Shown here: positions 1 through 13,006 of the stretch, piece by piece
Position numbering within the stretch: the first letter of the stretch is position 1
How the letters are laid out: every line of letters begins with the position of its first letter
Assembly: GCA_933207985.1 (NCBI GenBank)
Contig: OW240912.1
Span: 78,340,643 to 78,404,642, forward strand
Source of the DNA: Pelobates cultripes
Taxonomy: Eukaryota > Chordata > Amphibia > Anura > Pelobatidae
Direction: 5' to 3'
DNA length: 64,000 nt
Made by a program: the position numbers and the translations under genes
The notes under the pieces: generated by a model
The model's input: only the letters and a program-made list of their open reading frames with translations
Databases searched by the model: none
Told to the model about the DNA's origin: nothing

Positions 1-971
1 GGCATCTCAGATTAAAGTTATAATTATTACACACTTATTGCACACACTATTATCATAAGGTACCATGCCATCTAAATTATATTGCCTAATGTAGGGATGC
101 TTCGTCCAAAGTCAGCTGGTATCCATTGCAAACATCTGAAAGTTGCACATACTATCAGTATGATTATCGATGGGGGTGAATAATACCTTGCAGCGTAGCT
201 TTCAAATCAAATTTAATCTGTTAAATACCAGAGAACAATTGCTTGTGCATTGTAGCACTATCCTGCCTGTAAAGGGTTAGCAGCTACACATCAAGCTTTT
301 TCCTTTTCGTTTCCCTGGTGGTTGCCACCCCTGGAGATTGCCACCTTCATCCAAGAATATATAATTTGCACAAACCCTGACTGGTACCTTGTTTTCACTC
401 ATACAGGCTATCTCTGTCTTCAAACTGTTTATTAAAGATAACAAATGCAGACAATGTAAGGTATAATGGAGAAATCAAGAGATAGAGAAGTTTATATAGG
501 GAGATCTAGATTGGCATTCAGGTCAATAGATTTATTGTAAATGTTAATACTTCTGGAACGTGGGACCTATTCACAGTTCTTATTATATCAAGACTTACTT
601 TGGTTAAATGTTTACATCGCACGTCAGAAGCATTTACTAAATCTTCCCCATTCCAAAATGTTAGCTTATTGGACATTGTACTTCAAACAAAACAAAAAAA
701 ATACCACATTGCTGTAAAGTCTGAGTTTACTGTTACTGCTTTTATCTCCTGCTTAAAATCACGTATTCCGTATTACAGTATTGTATACTTTTATTGAGGC
801 ATTGCCACATAACCTAAAACTAATTAAACACACCGTATACATGCATTGCTTCCTTATAGTATTCATGTTCCTTTGAAGTGGAGAGTTCTTGTTGGAATTT
901 ACGCCATTGATTAAAAACTGAAAATCACCTGTAACACGTCTTAATTTTTTTTTTTTCTTCTTTCATTGCAG
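1..971 (+). other. shroom2: Shroom intron upstream of first visible exon
   Basis: This non-coding AT-rich stretch ends in a long pyrimidine run and a CAG acceptor at 969-971, directly before an open exon that enters in phase 2. It is therefore the 3' part of an intron. Earlier exons (PDZ and ASD1 parts of a Shroom gene) must lie left of the window. I recognise no repeat or gene in it. Confidence 0.7.
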
Positions 972-1691
972 GATTGCTGAAGTCGAAGACAGAGAGGAAA
1001 CCTCAAGATTTGGAGAAGACTCATATAACAACAACTGGAATTCTTCTGTTAATTCCCCTAAAAAAACAGAAGCACATAATGCATCCCAGGAAACCAGGGT
1101 TAGGTCTGGGACACTGCCAAGTGATTATAGATTTGTAAATGAAAATGTAAACCAAGATTCCTGCTATTCAGTTGTTTCTAATTTGGAAACACGCTCTGAA
1201 ACAAGAAACGTTTCTCATGCAGATGGTGAAAACCAATGGGAAGACCAGGTATCTGTGAACAAACAGCGTAGGTCTGCTCCCCAAAGACCACCTCCACCCA
1301 AACTAGACCAGTATTGGCGCCAAAACGGATCTACGTCCTCTCTAACTACATCTTCAGAATCACTGATCACTGCCCAAGGTAGATGTGTCCAGTCTCATTC
1401 ACCTAATCCCTTGGATTCTGCTAAACCTGAACCATCTCAGGTTCAACAACTAGTTGTTACGGATAAATATCTGAGCATTCCTTTGCATGAACAAGATTAT
1501 TCAGGGCCATCACAGAATGAAAACCTACATTTAGAGAAGAAGCTCTTTGATTCTCAACCTGTAGAACCCAGAAAGTTTTCTTATCTGCAGAAACCTGTAA
1601 TGGAACGATCTAGGTCACCTTCTCCTCAGTTTGCTCCTCAAAAACTTACAGACAAACCTCCACTTCTAGTTCAAGATGAGAACATGTCCAG
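972..1691 (+). CDS. shroom2: Shroom family protein, central linker exon
   Basis: This 720-bp exon is open throughout and encodes about 240 residues of low-complexity, Ser/Pro-rich sequence, including [17 protein letters not shown]. The acceptor is a T-rich tract plus CAG ending at 971, and the donor is CAG|gtatgt at 1691/1692. Base 972 completes a codon begun in the preceding exon, and the exon leaves with two bases (AG), so both borders are phase 2. It belongs to the gene because AG plus the first base of the exon at 4188 makes Arg and the frame continues. In Shroom proteins the region between ASD1 and ASD2 is poorly conserved and probably disordered, so this exon alone would not identify the gene. 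The assignment comes from the ASD2 exons downstream. Confidence 0.85.
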
Positions 1692-4187
1692 GTATGTGTT
1701 TTACTAGATGTTACTTCTATTGTTTAGTATTTTGAACATTTCATATGTTAATGGTATGTTTAATTTCTATTATGAAATAGAGAATGTTTAACTTTAAACA
1801 AATACACTATATAATTCATATGTCACGGCCACCAAAATGTTCTTTAAAGCGTCTGTCACTTTTAAGAGTCTTCACATAGTTTGCCAAGACTACCAAAGGT
1901 AACACCCTTGATTTGTGTGTGGCAGCCAAAGGGATTAGCTTAAAGAGTTTAGGTTACAATGGCTGCATGGCCACTCCCTTCACCCAATGGCACTTGACAA
2001 CCTTGCCTCCTGACTACCACAACCCCCCTTTCACTGCATTGTAGGGGAATGAAATGATGCTAGGTGTATTGGGCTGCAAGGAGAACTTTTTCTTTGTGGA
2101 GGTTTATGGCTGAATCACCTTTTGTCAACCTGAAATTTGCCCTTAAGACAAATTAGTCCCTACCTATTATATCTTTTTCACACTGGCATTTTACTGAAAT
2201 TCCAACAGATTTAACATGAGTATTTCATAAAGGTTTTTTTCTTTACCCCCTGATTAGCATACCCACTTTTCCCCCACCTCCCCCCTCCCCCAAACATCTG
2301 CACCCCAAGAAGTGGGACACCAGTGGAGGGGATCAAGGGGGCAGGACAGTGCCTTTGCCAATAGGGGAGCAGTTTTACCAAATTACTAAAAATCAAATCA
2401 AGCAGGACAAACCCACTGAGGCAGGCCATACAGGAAGCGCTGTTTCAGTGCTCTCTGCAGTCCTAATAGTCCTGAATGTAGCACGAATGCACATATTACA
2501 CTTTAAGAGTAAAAGTTATTTGAACTCTCTGATAAGACCACAAAAAGAAAAGCTAGAAATCTGATAAGTGAAATGTGTAATGGATTATCTACAAAAAGTT
2601 TGAATCATGAAAGCACAAAGAGATCTGCGCCAGAGAAACTATACATCTTTCCTGTCCGAATGATTTGCTGTCCTCTACAGCAACTGAAGGTTTAGCATAT
2701 CTTTTGACCTACGTACAATTTGCTTTGCTTTTGAACTGTTCATTTGAGCAAAATACTACATTCCATATTGAATTTCGGCAGAGAAACAAAAAGAGCAGCT
2801 TCCTGGTTTGCTTTAGTTCTGCCATTTAATTTAAACAAACCACCGAAACATAGCATATAATCATAAAATTGCCATGCTGCCTTTGGTAATGACATATTAC
2901 CAGTGGCCATAACCATTACTGGGCACCCAAAAAAAGGAAATCCTTGAGTTGTTTTGCTCTGTTGGAATGTTAGTGAAAATGTTGATACAGTGAAACATTG
3001 GAGTCTATTTACTAAATGTTGATTTATGACTTGACCACAAACTTGCATGATTTTGACCACAATAATCGTGATGCATAAATGACCCCTCCTTGGTTGAGCC
3101 GGAAATATAATTTTGTATGGTTTTCTTTGGCATGTCGCAACTCTCCATTTAGTAAGGAGACCCCCTACATATGTTTATCATTAAACATTTTATTGAATGT
3201 CAAGATTGTGAAAAAAAAATAAAAAATTCTATTTTCCAAACCAAATTTCTTAAACCCAGTAATTACCTAATCGTCTTGTCAAAAACATTTGTTCTTTATG
3301 TAATTATGATTTGATTTATATGTAGAAGGGAACATGTGACTTTGCATTCAGAAGAGAAGACACAAAGTGGATATTTTATTAAAGTAGTCTAAAGCACTAA
3401 AAGTGGGGTTGCCATTATGGAAAGCAGTGAAATCAGCAGGCACATTAAGAGCCCATTAAATCTCTTCTATAGCAGGCCACAGTCCTCATGACCCATTAAC
3501 AGTCCAGCTTTTGTCTGTATCCCCATGAAATAAAAAGGGAAATGCATAAATCCTGGATTGTTGCTGAACCATGAGAACTGGTTTGGGAACCACTGCCTAT
3601 AGTATTTGTAAGTTGCAAACGAGTGGATCGATTTAGGACGGCATCCTCCCCCCCACATACTATTTGCAATTAAACAGTTGACATTAGTACCCCACCTTTC
3701 TGGAGAGAGGTGAGTTTCTTTCTGCACACACCCTGAAAGCAGTCTTCTCCTGGATCCTGTGTGTGGCACAGACTGCATTCCCTTTGTGCCAAGCTGCTTG
3801 TGCCTGTGTTTTCTGCATTTAAATATGGTAGGGGTCTCTAAGGAACCCCAACATGACATTACCTGTATGTACACCGTGACACCTAGAAGCTGATTGTAGC
3901 TCCTGTAAAACAGAGTTGTGAGAGGCTGTGATGTGAACTGATTGCAATATTTTCAACTAATTGAATGTATGCATCGTCCACATGTTAATAATGCACATAT
4001 GATATCTGCAAAGAATGTAAAGACTTCTGTAATTGAGCTGTTGGAGTTATGCAAGTTTTTCTTGTATTTACAGAGGTTGAGAATTACCATCAGTGTTGCT
4101 CATTTAAATATAAAGCAGATATTTAGTACATGGAAATATTGTGCAACTGGGCTTGTTTGTCATTTATCGACTGCACTTCTCTTGCAG
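1692..4187 (+). other. shroom2: Shroom intron (2.5 kb)
   Basis: This intron runs from gtatgt at 1692 to a pyrimidine-rich CTTGCAG ending at 4187. It joins two phase-2 exon borders. It includes a C-rich tract near 2263-2292 but no recognisable transposon or second gene. Short reading frames here lack similarity to anything I know. Confidence 0.75.
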
Positions 4188-4715
4188 GATTGAACGGTTG
4201 ATAGACAACACTACTGTGAAAATGGTCCCAATTAAGATTGTTCATTCAGAAAGCCATGCGGAGAAAGAAAGCAGGAACAATTTGCTAAGTGCCATTGAGC
4301 CACCTGCCTTACCCTCTGGACTTGCCAAGGACCAACTCAAAACTCTTAGCACCTCAGAACAATCTTATTCCCGCTTCTGTGCTTACACAAGACATGACCC
4401 AGACCCAGAGGACCTGTCTGGAGCGACTGACAACATAGTTACTCAAGAATCCGTAGAAAACAAGGCTCCTTCCCCTACACCCAACAGTGTAAAGAGCAAA
4501 GTTGTCTATGCAGACTTAAAATCAGAGGAGCTGATGAGAGAAATTGTTGGTAAAGATAAGTCTTTAGCAGACATTTTAGATCCTAACACCAAAATGAAGA
4601 CCACAATGGACCTTATGGAAGGCATATTCCAGAAAGATGAAAATCTTTTAGAAGAAGCCCAACAACGTAGAAAACTTAATCCGAAAGTCCCATCTCCAAG
4701 GCCTTCCGATGAGAA
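4188..4715 (+). CDS. shroom2: Shroom protein, exon opening the ASD2 domain
   Basis: This 528-bp exon encodes about 176 residues. Its last third contains [19 protein letters not shown], then [12 protein letters not shown] and [11 protein letters not shown]. These are signature strings of the Shroom ASD2 (SD2) domain, the C-terminal module that binds Rho-associated kinase and drives apical actomyosin contraction. The acceptor is CTTGCAG (to 4187) and the donor is GAGAA|gtaagc (4715/4716). Entry and exit are both phase 2, so the codon AA|G is completed at 6668. The upstream part ([17 protein letters not shown] onward) is variable linker. Family membership is secure. SHROOM2 rather than SHROOM3 or another paralogue is inferred mainly from the C-terminus. 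Confidence 0.95.
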
Positions 4716-6667
4716 GTAAGCACTGGAATGTTAAGATTTCTTATCTATTCATTTTGTGTAATTTGTTTTTCCTGGAGCCAATATAATCTATATCTTCTTT
4801 TTTTATGTATTTGTTTTATATAATTGATCTTCAAGAGTGTAACTAACTCACCCATTCACTAGATATCAAGTTTAGCACAGTTGGCTCAGTAAATAATAAT
4901 TAGACTGCTTAGCCAAAATGCTTCTAAACTTTATAGATGAACTTATCACGGTTCCTTAGTATTCATTAGCATTTTCTCTATCTGCTATTGCCACTTCTGA
5001 ATATGCAAGAGGGGGGAAGCACAACAATTTTTTATACACGTTTTGTAAAGAAATTAAAAAACAAACAGCATCCTAAAGGGACTATTGATTTAATTTTATC
5101 TTTCTACTGCAGGAATACTTGAAAACATATATGTATATAAAATTACAAAGCTCAACATGAACACATTAGAACCTGTTAAACAGGAAGTACTGTAAACACT
5201 TGCTCTTAATTTCAAAGTGAAATAATAGACTCTTCTTTGAATGTCAAAGGCACACTTCTTAATCCTGCCTTCAGTATTGCCATACCATTTTGGAAGGTTG
5301 CCCACGTGCCACCTTGCACTTCTGTTAATCCATTTAGACTTGACCATACAAACCGGCATTCTTCTTTTCATGAATCCACTAAGCTTGCAATGGAATTCTT
5401 TAAAAAAAAAAAAACATTTTGCAAAGACCATTTGAATACATTACTCAAAGCAAAGGGGAAAAAAAATCCTAAGACTGACATCACTACCTGGGACTACTTA
5501 TCAACTACCGAGCAAAGACATGTTGACTGTTTTTGTTAAGTCTAAGCTGTTAACATGCCAAGTTCAGTACAGATATTTTATTTAAGGGATTCATATGATA
5601 TCCAGTGTCATGTTGCTTTCTTCTCAAAAGTTTAAAATCCCCCTTGGCCGCTTAGAAAGCATTTGGTTACTTGGTAAGCACGTTGTAACCTAAACTCCAA
5701 AGTTTAAGAATTTGTCTTGAAAATCCAGTAGATTTCTAACATTCCTGTGGATTTAGTTTTAATCAGATAGATATTTTATTCGCGTCAGTTGTCTCACAAT
5801 ATGGAATACATTGTACTTTACATGGCACATTGCCCAGGACTGCTTCCAGGAGTGTGACTCCCATCGCTAGTTGGACTGGGGAACTGTGTCAAAGAGCCCT
5901 CCAGTTTAAAAAAAAAAAAAATGCATCAAATTATTTAATGGAATTGCACTGGTAAATATTGCTTTATGCACTCCGAAAGATATTTATACAATAGCCTTGA
6001 GTTAATGTCTAGACCAGGTGCACAACGCAAATTTTGATTCATACTCTATCACAGGCACATTGAACCTTTGGCACTCCAGATGTTTTAGATTACACCTCCC
6101 ATGATGCTTTGCCAGCATTATGGGGGGGATGTAGTCCACAACATCTGGAGTGCCAAAGGTTGCCTATCCCTGCTCTATCATTACAAATGCTCTACATAGT
6201 GCCCCCTCCTTGACAGAGGCATAAAGATGCCAACCATTTCTTCAACCCTGCATAAGTAATTCTGCCCTTCCAAAGGCAAACAAAATTAATAACAAATCAT
6301 TTTACATTTTTACTTTTTATGTTTGAATTATGTTTACTGTGTTTATCCAATATTGGACAATAAAGTTTTTTTATTTTCTATGCTTATGTAAATTAGGCTC
6401 TATATGCCAATTACCTTTACTTAGTAATTTCCATTAGGGTAATAGGACTGGAACCAGGTGTGCTTCCTTGCAGACATGTTTTCAAGCGCTCTCTATTATC
6501 TCCTTTCTCTGGGTTAGGCCCTGTATTACCCCACAACCACTACACATTTGGTGGGAGTTTTTCTGTCTCCAGTTTTGTATATCCCCTCTATTTTTAGTAT
6601 AGCGGTACCAGTATCTACATTGATGAAGTACATATTTAATGAGGACATTTTTTTTATTGTATGGCAG
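4716..6667 (+). other. shroom2: Shroom intron (2.0 kb) with one MITE
   Basis: The donor is gtaagc at 4716 and the acceptor is a T-rich tract followed by ATGGCAG ending at 6667. It contains a 121-bp palindromic hAT-like MITE at 6052-6172, annotated separately, and otherwise AT-rich unique-looking sequence. Confidence 0.75.
6052..6172. mobile_element. Palindromic hAT-like MITE, copy 1
   Basis: The two halves are near-perfect reverse complements around CACTCCAGATGTTTT and ACAACATCTGGAGTG, so the element can fold into one long hairpin. It is flanked by a perfect 8-bp duplication, ctctatca, at 6044-6051 and 6173-6180. An 8-bp duplication with CAGG...CCTG-type ends is typical of the hAT superfamily. 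No coding capacity is present, so it must have been moved by a transposase supplied elsewhere. Related copies lie at 15783-15918 and 53409-53512. Confidence 0.9.
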
Positions 6668-6839
6668 GAAAGATGAGCAGAACGTGACGGCGGCCATTTC
6701 CTTGACGACCAGTTCTGCATATTATAGCACTTCTGCTCCAAAGGCCGAACTCCTCATCAAAATGAAGGATATGCAGGAGCAGCAACACACGGAGGAGAGT
6801 TCTGAAGATGAATTGGACCACAACCTGTTTGAAAAAAAG
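6668..6839 (+). CDS. shroom2: Shroom protein, ASD2 linker exon
   Basis: This 172-bp exon encodes about 57 residues including [20 protein letters not shown] and an acidic stretch ([18 protein letters not shown]). The Tyr-Tyr-x-[10 protein letters not shown] motif is a conserved part of Shroom ASD2. The acceptor is ATGGCAG to 6667. Base 6668 completes the AA|G Lys codon. The donor is AAAAAG|gtaacc at 6839/6840 and leaves in phase 0. It lies between the ASD2-opening exon and the long 10.75-kb intron. Confidence 0.94.
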
Positions 6840-7395
6840 GTAACCGATCACCTAAATAGAAGTAAAATGAAAAGTTCTCTTTAAAAATAAATAAATAAAT
6901 AAACCACTTTGCTGTATCCTGTTGAACTAAGACAGTGCAACTCTTTTATCACAGAATAGTGAATTTCTTTTGTAAAAACCTAGGCCTAGAATTTTACAAT
7001 ATATACTTAATTTTGTATAACAATAAGATGAATACAATGTTCTCTTTAAGTGCATACCTAGTATAGGAAATCTCAATGTCATGCATTCCTAATACAGAAA
7101 TACTACATACTTTTCAAAACTATGGCAGTATCGGCTTGTCTTCTGAAGCCTTCTCAGATATGTTCTGCATTGTACTTGCGTACCTTGGCGATTTAACAAT
7201 GATTCCATACTGCAATTTTTAAAGAGCTTTTTTCCCTCTCTCTTTCCTTACCACAAATGCATGACCGCAGAGCAGGAATCTTAAATCTTGGCTATATGGC
7301 TTGGAAGATTGCATATGGCAATTAGCTTTGTATTAATGATTGTAATCTGCAGTGGCCAGTTAAACTTCTTTTTTTGTACAGCTCTATGTATCCCT

Positions 7396-7405
7396 GTACA
7401 TATAC

Positions 7406-7480
<75 letters not shown>

Positions 7481-7530
7481 TAGATAGATAGATAGATAGA
7501 TATATAGATATAGATATATCTATATATATC
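7396..7530. repeat. TA microsatellite with GATA run
   Basis: About 90 bp of TA dinucleotides is followed by GATA-type tetranucleotides and irregular TAGA/TATC units. Such tracts are length-variable. The predicted peptide of alternating Ile-Tyr is not a protein. Confidence 0.95.
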
Positions 7531-7677
7531 TAGCTTGGCACTCACCCTTTCTCCAGAGTAATCACAGTGCTATATGCCTGGGTGCAATCCCACATTGTAA
7601 ATGAATAAAAATGAATGAAGAGATGCACTCTCAGGGCTTTTTTTGTAGATAAATATAAATTTATTCCATAAAGGTAT

Positions 7678-8667
7678 TGTAACGGATCGACGGACACCCC
7701 GACTGGGTACCTCTGTTGAAGGATGCTCCTAGCGCTTCCTGAGGACTCCAAGCACTGCAGCAGACACCACAACCACCGAACCGGAGAAGCATACGAATGC
7801 TCTCAAGCATTTGAATGCTGTAAGCAGCTGAACAGGAAAAGCATACATTCAGCTTACACTCCTGGCAATCAGCATACAATCCAATTCCCCCAATAACGAG
7901 ACGACACTTCGTTTGGAGGTCAAGCAGAACTGCCAGAGCTGTGGGTTTATTGTTCTTATATACACATTAGTACCACCCACAGGGTTTTGGAAAACAACCA
8001 ATAAACACGTACAATACACTCAGACACTCCCACACAAAATCCTCCCCTCTGCCTGTGATACAATTACCTTACACAATGGGTAATATAATTATCACAGACA
8101 GAGAAATACAGTTTCATAAAACACATCACAGGGACCCCAAAACATGCAATAACCCCATAAAGTATATCCTTGGAACCGGGGGATCTGGGTGAACCACATA
8201 TCCAAAATTCACCCAGATCCATTCAGTACTTTGGAAGATACAGTTTAATGCAGATTCCACAGAACATATGCAGGCTATATGAAAAACAATTACTGTATAA
8301 TGTGTCCCCTGTTGTATAGTCCAAAACCACTGCACAATGTCTCTGTGCACCAAATACCGGCGAGATGGCACGTGTTGAAAAGTCCAAACAGTGTCTGTGA
8401 GTTAAAATGGCCGCCATCCATTGTTCTCACCATGTGCTTCATCCATTGTTCTCACCATGTGCCTCTGATACAGGAAATGGTGGCCACCCAGTAACTCCAC
8501 AGTATGTCCCCAGATGGTTCTTAAAGGGCCAGCAGCAGCACAACACAAATCCATTATGCCCAAATCATGTCTTTAAAGGGCAATACATCCTATGGGCCAT
8601 AGTCACATGGCAGGAGGCTGGCAATCAGTCTTCTCCAATGCCCAGTGGCGAGGTCGGTTTCGCCACA
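7678..8667 (-). mobile_element. Solo LTR of a retroelement
   Basis: The 990-bp segment begins TGTAAC and ends GCCACA on the + strand, so it has the TG...CA ends of an LTR. It is flanked by a perfect 5-bp duplication, ggtat, at 7673-7677 and 8668-8672. On the minus strand it contains a TATATAAG box followed closely by AATAAA (7947-7966), which fixes the direction of transcription as antisense to the Shroom gene. No internal coding region is present, so it is the product of recombination between two LTRs. Whether the parent was Ty3/gypsy-like or an endogenous retrovirus cannot be told from the LTR alone. Confidence 0.85.
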
Positions 8668-11030
8668 GGTATTCATAATGCAATAAAAATTGGACACAAA
8701 TGTTCCAGTCTGCCTGAGGTTACTGGGAATAGCACTCATGGATGCAACTGTATCCCATCAGACATGACAAGGTGGGTTTAACAGAGTTATAGTGGGGCAA
8801 AAGACAGATGCAGGGCATACACCAAAAGCATTCTTGCTAGGGTGATTGTTTTATTAACCTCATACACAAGGACTGGCAAATACAGAGTATTGATGAGATC
8901 CATTACGAGTGGGAGAGAGTGGTGATGGATAATAAATAGTACAAGTCTTACATGGCATTCACTGGCCCCATCCCCCCTTGCCTTATAATTCTCCTGTTCT
9001 TCCTCCTTTTCTCCCGTTCTGTCCTCTTAATCAATCTTTCCAACACTTATTTTTATGGCATTTTCGAAAGTACATGAGGAACAAGGACTAAGTCTCTGGT
9101 GTCTCTAAAATAATAGCATATATTAAAAAATTATAGTTAGTGCACAAAAGAAACCATAAATGAAAAAAAATAATAAATGGATGAAAATATTGGCTGAAAA
9201 TTAAATCTGAAAGAGTCGGCGACACTGTAATAAATCTCCCCACAAAGTGTCCCTGGAATTATTTTCAAATGCTCTAAATATGCCAACATACCGGTTACAA
9301 TGTGAGAAATGAAAGCTGGGAATGTAACTCCCATGACTACTATGCTATATATACATACATGTGTACATACTGAAACATTTTTGAACTTTTCAAAATAGGT
9401 TTATTATTATTATTATTTCTGTTCTAGCTCTTTTTTTCCAAATCCGTACTTAAGCAGACTTGCGTCTTCACATCCTTTTTTGAATACTGGTATTCAACCA
9501 CAATAATTTATGAAATTATAGGATCACATTTTCTAGGTTGTGCCAACAGTCAGCTGTGAAAGATGAACCCTCTACTGCTAATATGAACCATGACATCACC
9601 ATTCAGGCTGGCCATGGCCAGTGTGCGTGAAATGTGCTGTCTCCTCTTGGAGTCTATGTGCAAGTATGCTTCATTCGTAAATTAAAGGGCACCTGTAATG
9701 TCCCAAACAACATATGCTTATTAGATTGAGCATACAATTTTATTTTTAAATTGTGCTGGCAGTTTTTCTGACAAATGTATAGATTAGGAGAAAAACCTAT
9801 TTAAATAAAAGCTGTTTCTTTCAGCTGTTGTAGCTTGTCTAGTTCAGCCCAGATTTACCAATTCACTTTTCACTGCAATTTCGTGTCTAGTAAATAAACC
9901 ACTTTGAATGATTGACAGTAGCGAGTGCTGCAATTTTTACTAAATGAGTGCTCAACTAGGTGTATTTAAGCCTTGATACATTTCTGATGAAGCTTCTTTC
10001 AGAAGACACACTTTCAGATATGCTACTTTCTGTTTCAGCTTGTAAACAATCACATGTATACTTGAGAAATATATTACTTATCGTCAAACCCCATAAACAC
10101 ACACGGATATTTGAGAAGTTTATGAATGCCCTTTTATTAGCAGAAGAACTTGTGCTATAACCAAACCTCTAATCCAAAACAGATTTCAAAATGTAACTCG
10201 TGTTGTAGACAGGGGACTAGTTTAAAGTGTGTATGTTTCTTTTATCATTTAGCAATTCGTGACCGAAAACACCCATATTTGTATACCTCATGTTACATAA
10301 TTCATTTTAATTATCATCCACTAGTTCTGCTGCTGCATATGGTACATTTAATTCGGTTCCTTGAACACAGTGTCAGGTCCAGTTTGTTCACTTTCATTCA
10401 TTAACGGAAATAGTTTTTTAACTCTCCATACTGAAAAAAAGAGTTTCAAAGTAATAAATATACTAAGCAAGTATAGAAATACCTACTTGTATAATACTGC
10501 TAGTATTATATGCATATATTAATGTACTTAAAGTGAACCTGTTATGGAATAAACAAAGTTACCTGAAATTGCTCCTATATTGTACTGAATGCTAAATATA
10601 AAGATTTTGTCACTGTTACTCTGTTCACCCACCTCCTGGCCCTCCTCCGCTCTACCTGCTCTCCTTCTGAAGTCTTATTTGATTTTTCCTGCTTGGGATG
10701 CATCCCCAAGCAGGGCAAATCTTGTCAGTTACGTCGGCACACCAGTCTCAATGCCGGCGCCGGAAGGGAGTGATGTGATGTAATTTCATTCCTATACTCC
10801 CTTGCCAGTTATAGAATAGTTTCGATAGCAACCACAGTGTATTTGCTGTGGTTGCTATGGGTGAAGAGTAGAGGGATCTCCTGTAGGAGGTCTTTTCTGC
10901 TCTCCCTGGTCAGTCAATGCCTCGACATTAAATAGATTTATCTCCTAATCTCTCTCTTTTTCTAGCAAAATCCGCTAGCACAATATATGGTTAAAGTACC
11001 GAGATTTTACTAATTTCATGATGTAAAGTC
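8668..11030. other. shroom2: Intronic sequence, mostly unrecognised
   Basis: AT-rich intron DNA. Bases 7531-7677 and 8673-8830 look like one older interspersed repeat that the solo LTR split. A 13-bp inverted repeat (10825-10837 with 10845-10857) could form a small hairpin within a GC-richer block at about 10525-10990 that resembles a decayed TTAA-type MITE. No gene is visible. Confidence 0.5.
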
Positions 11031-11260
11031 ATGATTTTATTAGACACGAAGGCGAGTATTATACTGCACTCTTTCTTTAATTCCCTCGGCAGCAAAGCAA
11101 GAGAACATTAACATAGTTGAAAAAAAAAAAAAAAAACACTGGAAAATGAAAAAACAAATAACATCCTGTACATACATCAAATGCATAACAGATCATCCAA
11201 TGAAATACAGGCACAATCCTATATAAGGCAGGACCTATCTATCCACTTCCTCTTTCTGTT
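11031..11260. repeat. DIRS left inverted terminal repeat
   Basis: This matches the reverse complement of 14726-14928 over its whole length with scattered differences. Shared blocks include ATGATTTTATTA at the outer edge, TTAATTCCCTC, ACATCCTGTACATACATCA and AATACAGGCACAATCCTATA. Because the repeats are inverted rather than direct, this is a DIRS-type terminus and not an LTR pair. Confidence 0.9.
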
Positions 11261-11460
11261 GATCCCGAAGTTCAATAAATGCAAACTTGGTAAAAAAATA
11301 TAATCCAAATAGCAGGACAAACTCCAATGGACTGCGGAACCATACATCGCAGTTTTGAACTTTCAGTGAAGTTGTCCATGAAGCAAGTTAGGCTAAAAGA
11401 AAAGAAACTATATGGTAATAACTGGGAGTACCAAGTATGCGCAATCATCATCACCTACAA

Positions 11461-12738
11461 TTATAGTAACCAATAGGTAAGTATATGAAATCGGTAATCA
11501 ATTAGGTCAGTAAGGATTCTACAATCACATCTGGAGCCGTGCTGAACATGGCGCGTCTGTTCCACGCCTCCATGTGGCAGAGCCACCACTTGAGTTCCTC
11601 TTTGGCTTCCATATCCAAGGTCGGTGTCTTCATAGGAGGCACCTGTTCGGAGGTAGGCTGCTTGAAGGCATTGTAGTGCCTTGTAGTGGAGCGGTCCAGG
11701 AAAATTTGCTTGGATAGAAGCTGCTAGAAGGCCGACCATACGAGCCAGTTGTTTGAGAGAGATCTGCGGTGTGCGCAGCAAGTGACAGATTTCCTTTCTG
11801 ATAGACTTTACTTGGGACATAAGTTGTTGAAGAGTCTGTTTTGTTAAATCTATCCGCCACCCCAGAAATTCTATGTGCTGCGTGGGCGAGAGAATGGATT
11901 AATCCTCATTGATTAGCAACCCCAGATTTTGGAGGATAGTCATGATCCAGGTCAGGTTCATATGCAGTGTGGTTTGGGAAGACGACATTAGCAGGATGTC
12001 GTCTTGGTACGTACGCCTCGACTCCTCAGAAAGGCGACCACCAGCTTCAGAATTTTGGTAAAGCACCATTGGGCTGAGGAGAGTGCGAATGGGAGGCATG
12101 TGAATCTCCATTTCTTTCCTTCCCAAATGAATTGCAGGAAGTTGAGGTTGCTTGCAGATATCGGCACTGTGATATATGCATCCTTTAGGTCCAATTTGGC
12201 CAACCAATCTGACGGCTGAAGTAGGTCGCAAAGACAGTGGATCCCCTACATTTTGAAATGGTGGTACCTGACATACGCGTTGAGAGGTTACAAGTTGATG
12301 ACGGGGCGCACGCCACCGCCTTTTTTTTTTTGGAACTAGAAACAGATTGCTGATAAATCCTGGTGTAGGAAACAGGATTTCTTGGATGGCATTTTTGTGT
12401 GCCAGCTCCCGAATTTCCTGGGAGACCAGATTGGCATCCTGTGGGGAAAAACAATCCCTTTGGGAGGGAACAATTGAAGAAGCAGAGAAAAAAATCTCTA
12501 TAGCATATCTCCGTACCGCTTGGAGGACCCACGTATCCGGAGTTATTAGAGCATGGGAAAAACATGTGAGTCGTCCCCCCACAGACCATAGGGAAGAATG
12601 GAGATTGAGCAAGCTTACCATCCGGAAGGCGTTCCCTGTGGACGTTGGTCTGCTCTGATGCAGGACGAATGGTTGGTTGGACTTGTACTCCGGCATGGAT
12701 GATCTACCTGGATAGGAACCGTGGCTCGTATGGGGCAA
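11461..12738 (-). pseudogene. DIRS reverse transcriptase/RNase H, degenerate
   Basis: Minus-strand frames together read as a DIRS polymerase. From the N-terminus come VSQEIRELAHKNAIQEI and FISNLFLVPKKK (fingers), LDLKDAYITVPI with FTCLPFALSSAQWCFTKIL (motif A to B), then YQDDILLM (the YxDD active-site box). After that comes the RNase H-side sequence QISLKQLARMVGLLAASIQA with FPGPLHYKALQ. The pieces occupy different frames and contain stops, so the gene is dead. The LPF-LSSA and FPGPLHYRALQ strings are characteristic of DIRS elements rather than L1 or gypsy. No tyrosine recombinase follows. Confidence 0.88.
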
Positions 12739-13006
12739 ACCTCTCTTCCGGTCCCAACGAAAAACTTGGGGTGGAAGACCTTGCGCATGTTTGTGCCTTA
12801 TCCAGCGCCATAAAGGTCTGCATGTATGCCCCCAGATCTTTTACGAAGGAATCCCTAAAGAGGAATCCTTGGGCTTGTGCCCCTGGTTCATTTAATCAAT
12901 TTAGGCTCAATTTTGTAAAGGATGGATTTTTGGCATTCCGTAGCAATCGATGTGTTTGCGTTGCCTGTTAGGCATACCAATCTCTGAATCCATCCCCTGA
13001 CAGTTA

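Noticed and set aside
7288..7479. Short frame ending in alternating Ile-Tyr
   Set aside because: It runs into a TA microsatellite. No homology and no splice or promoter context.
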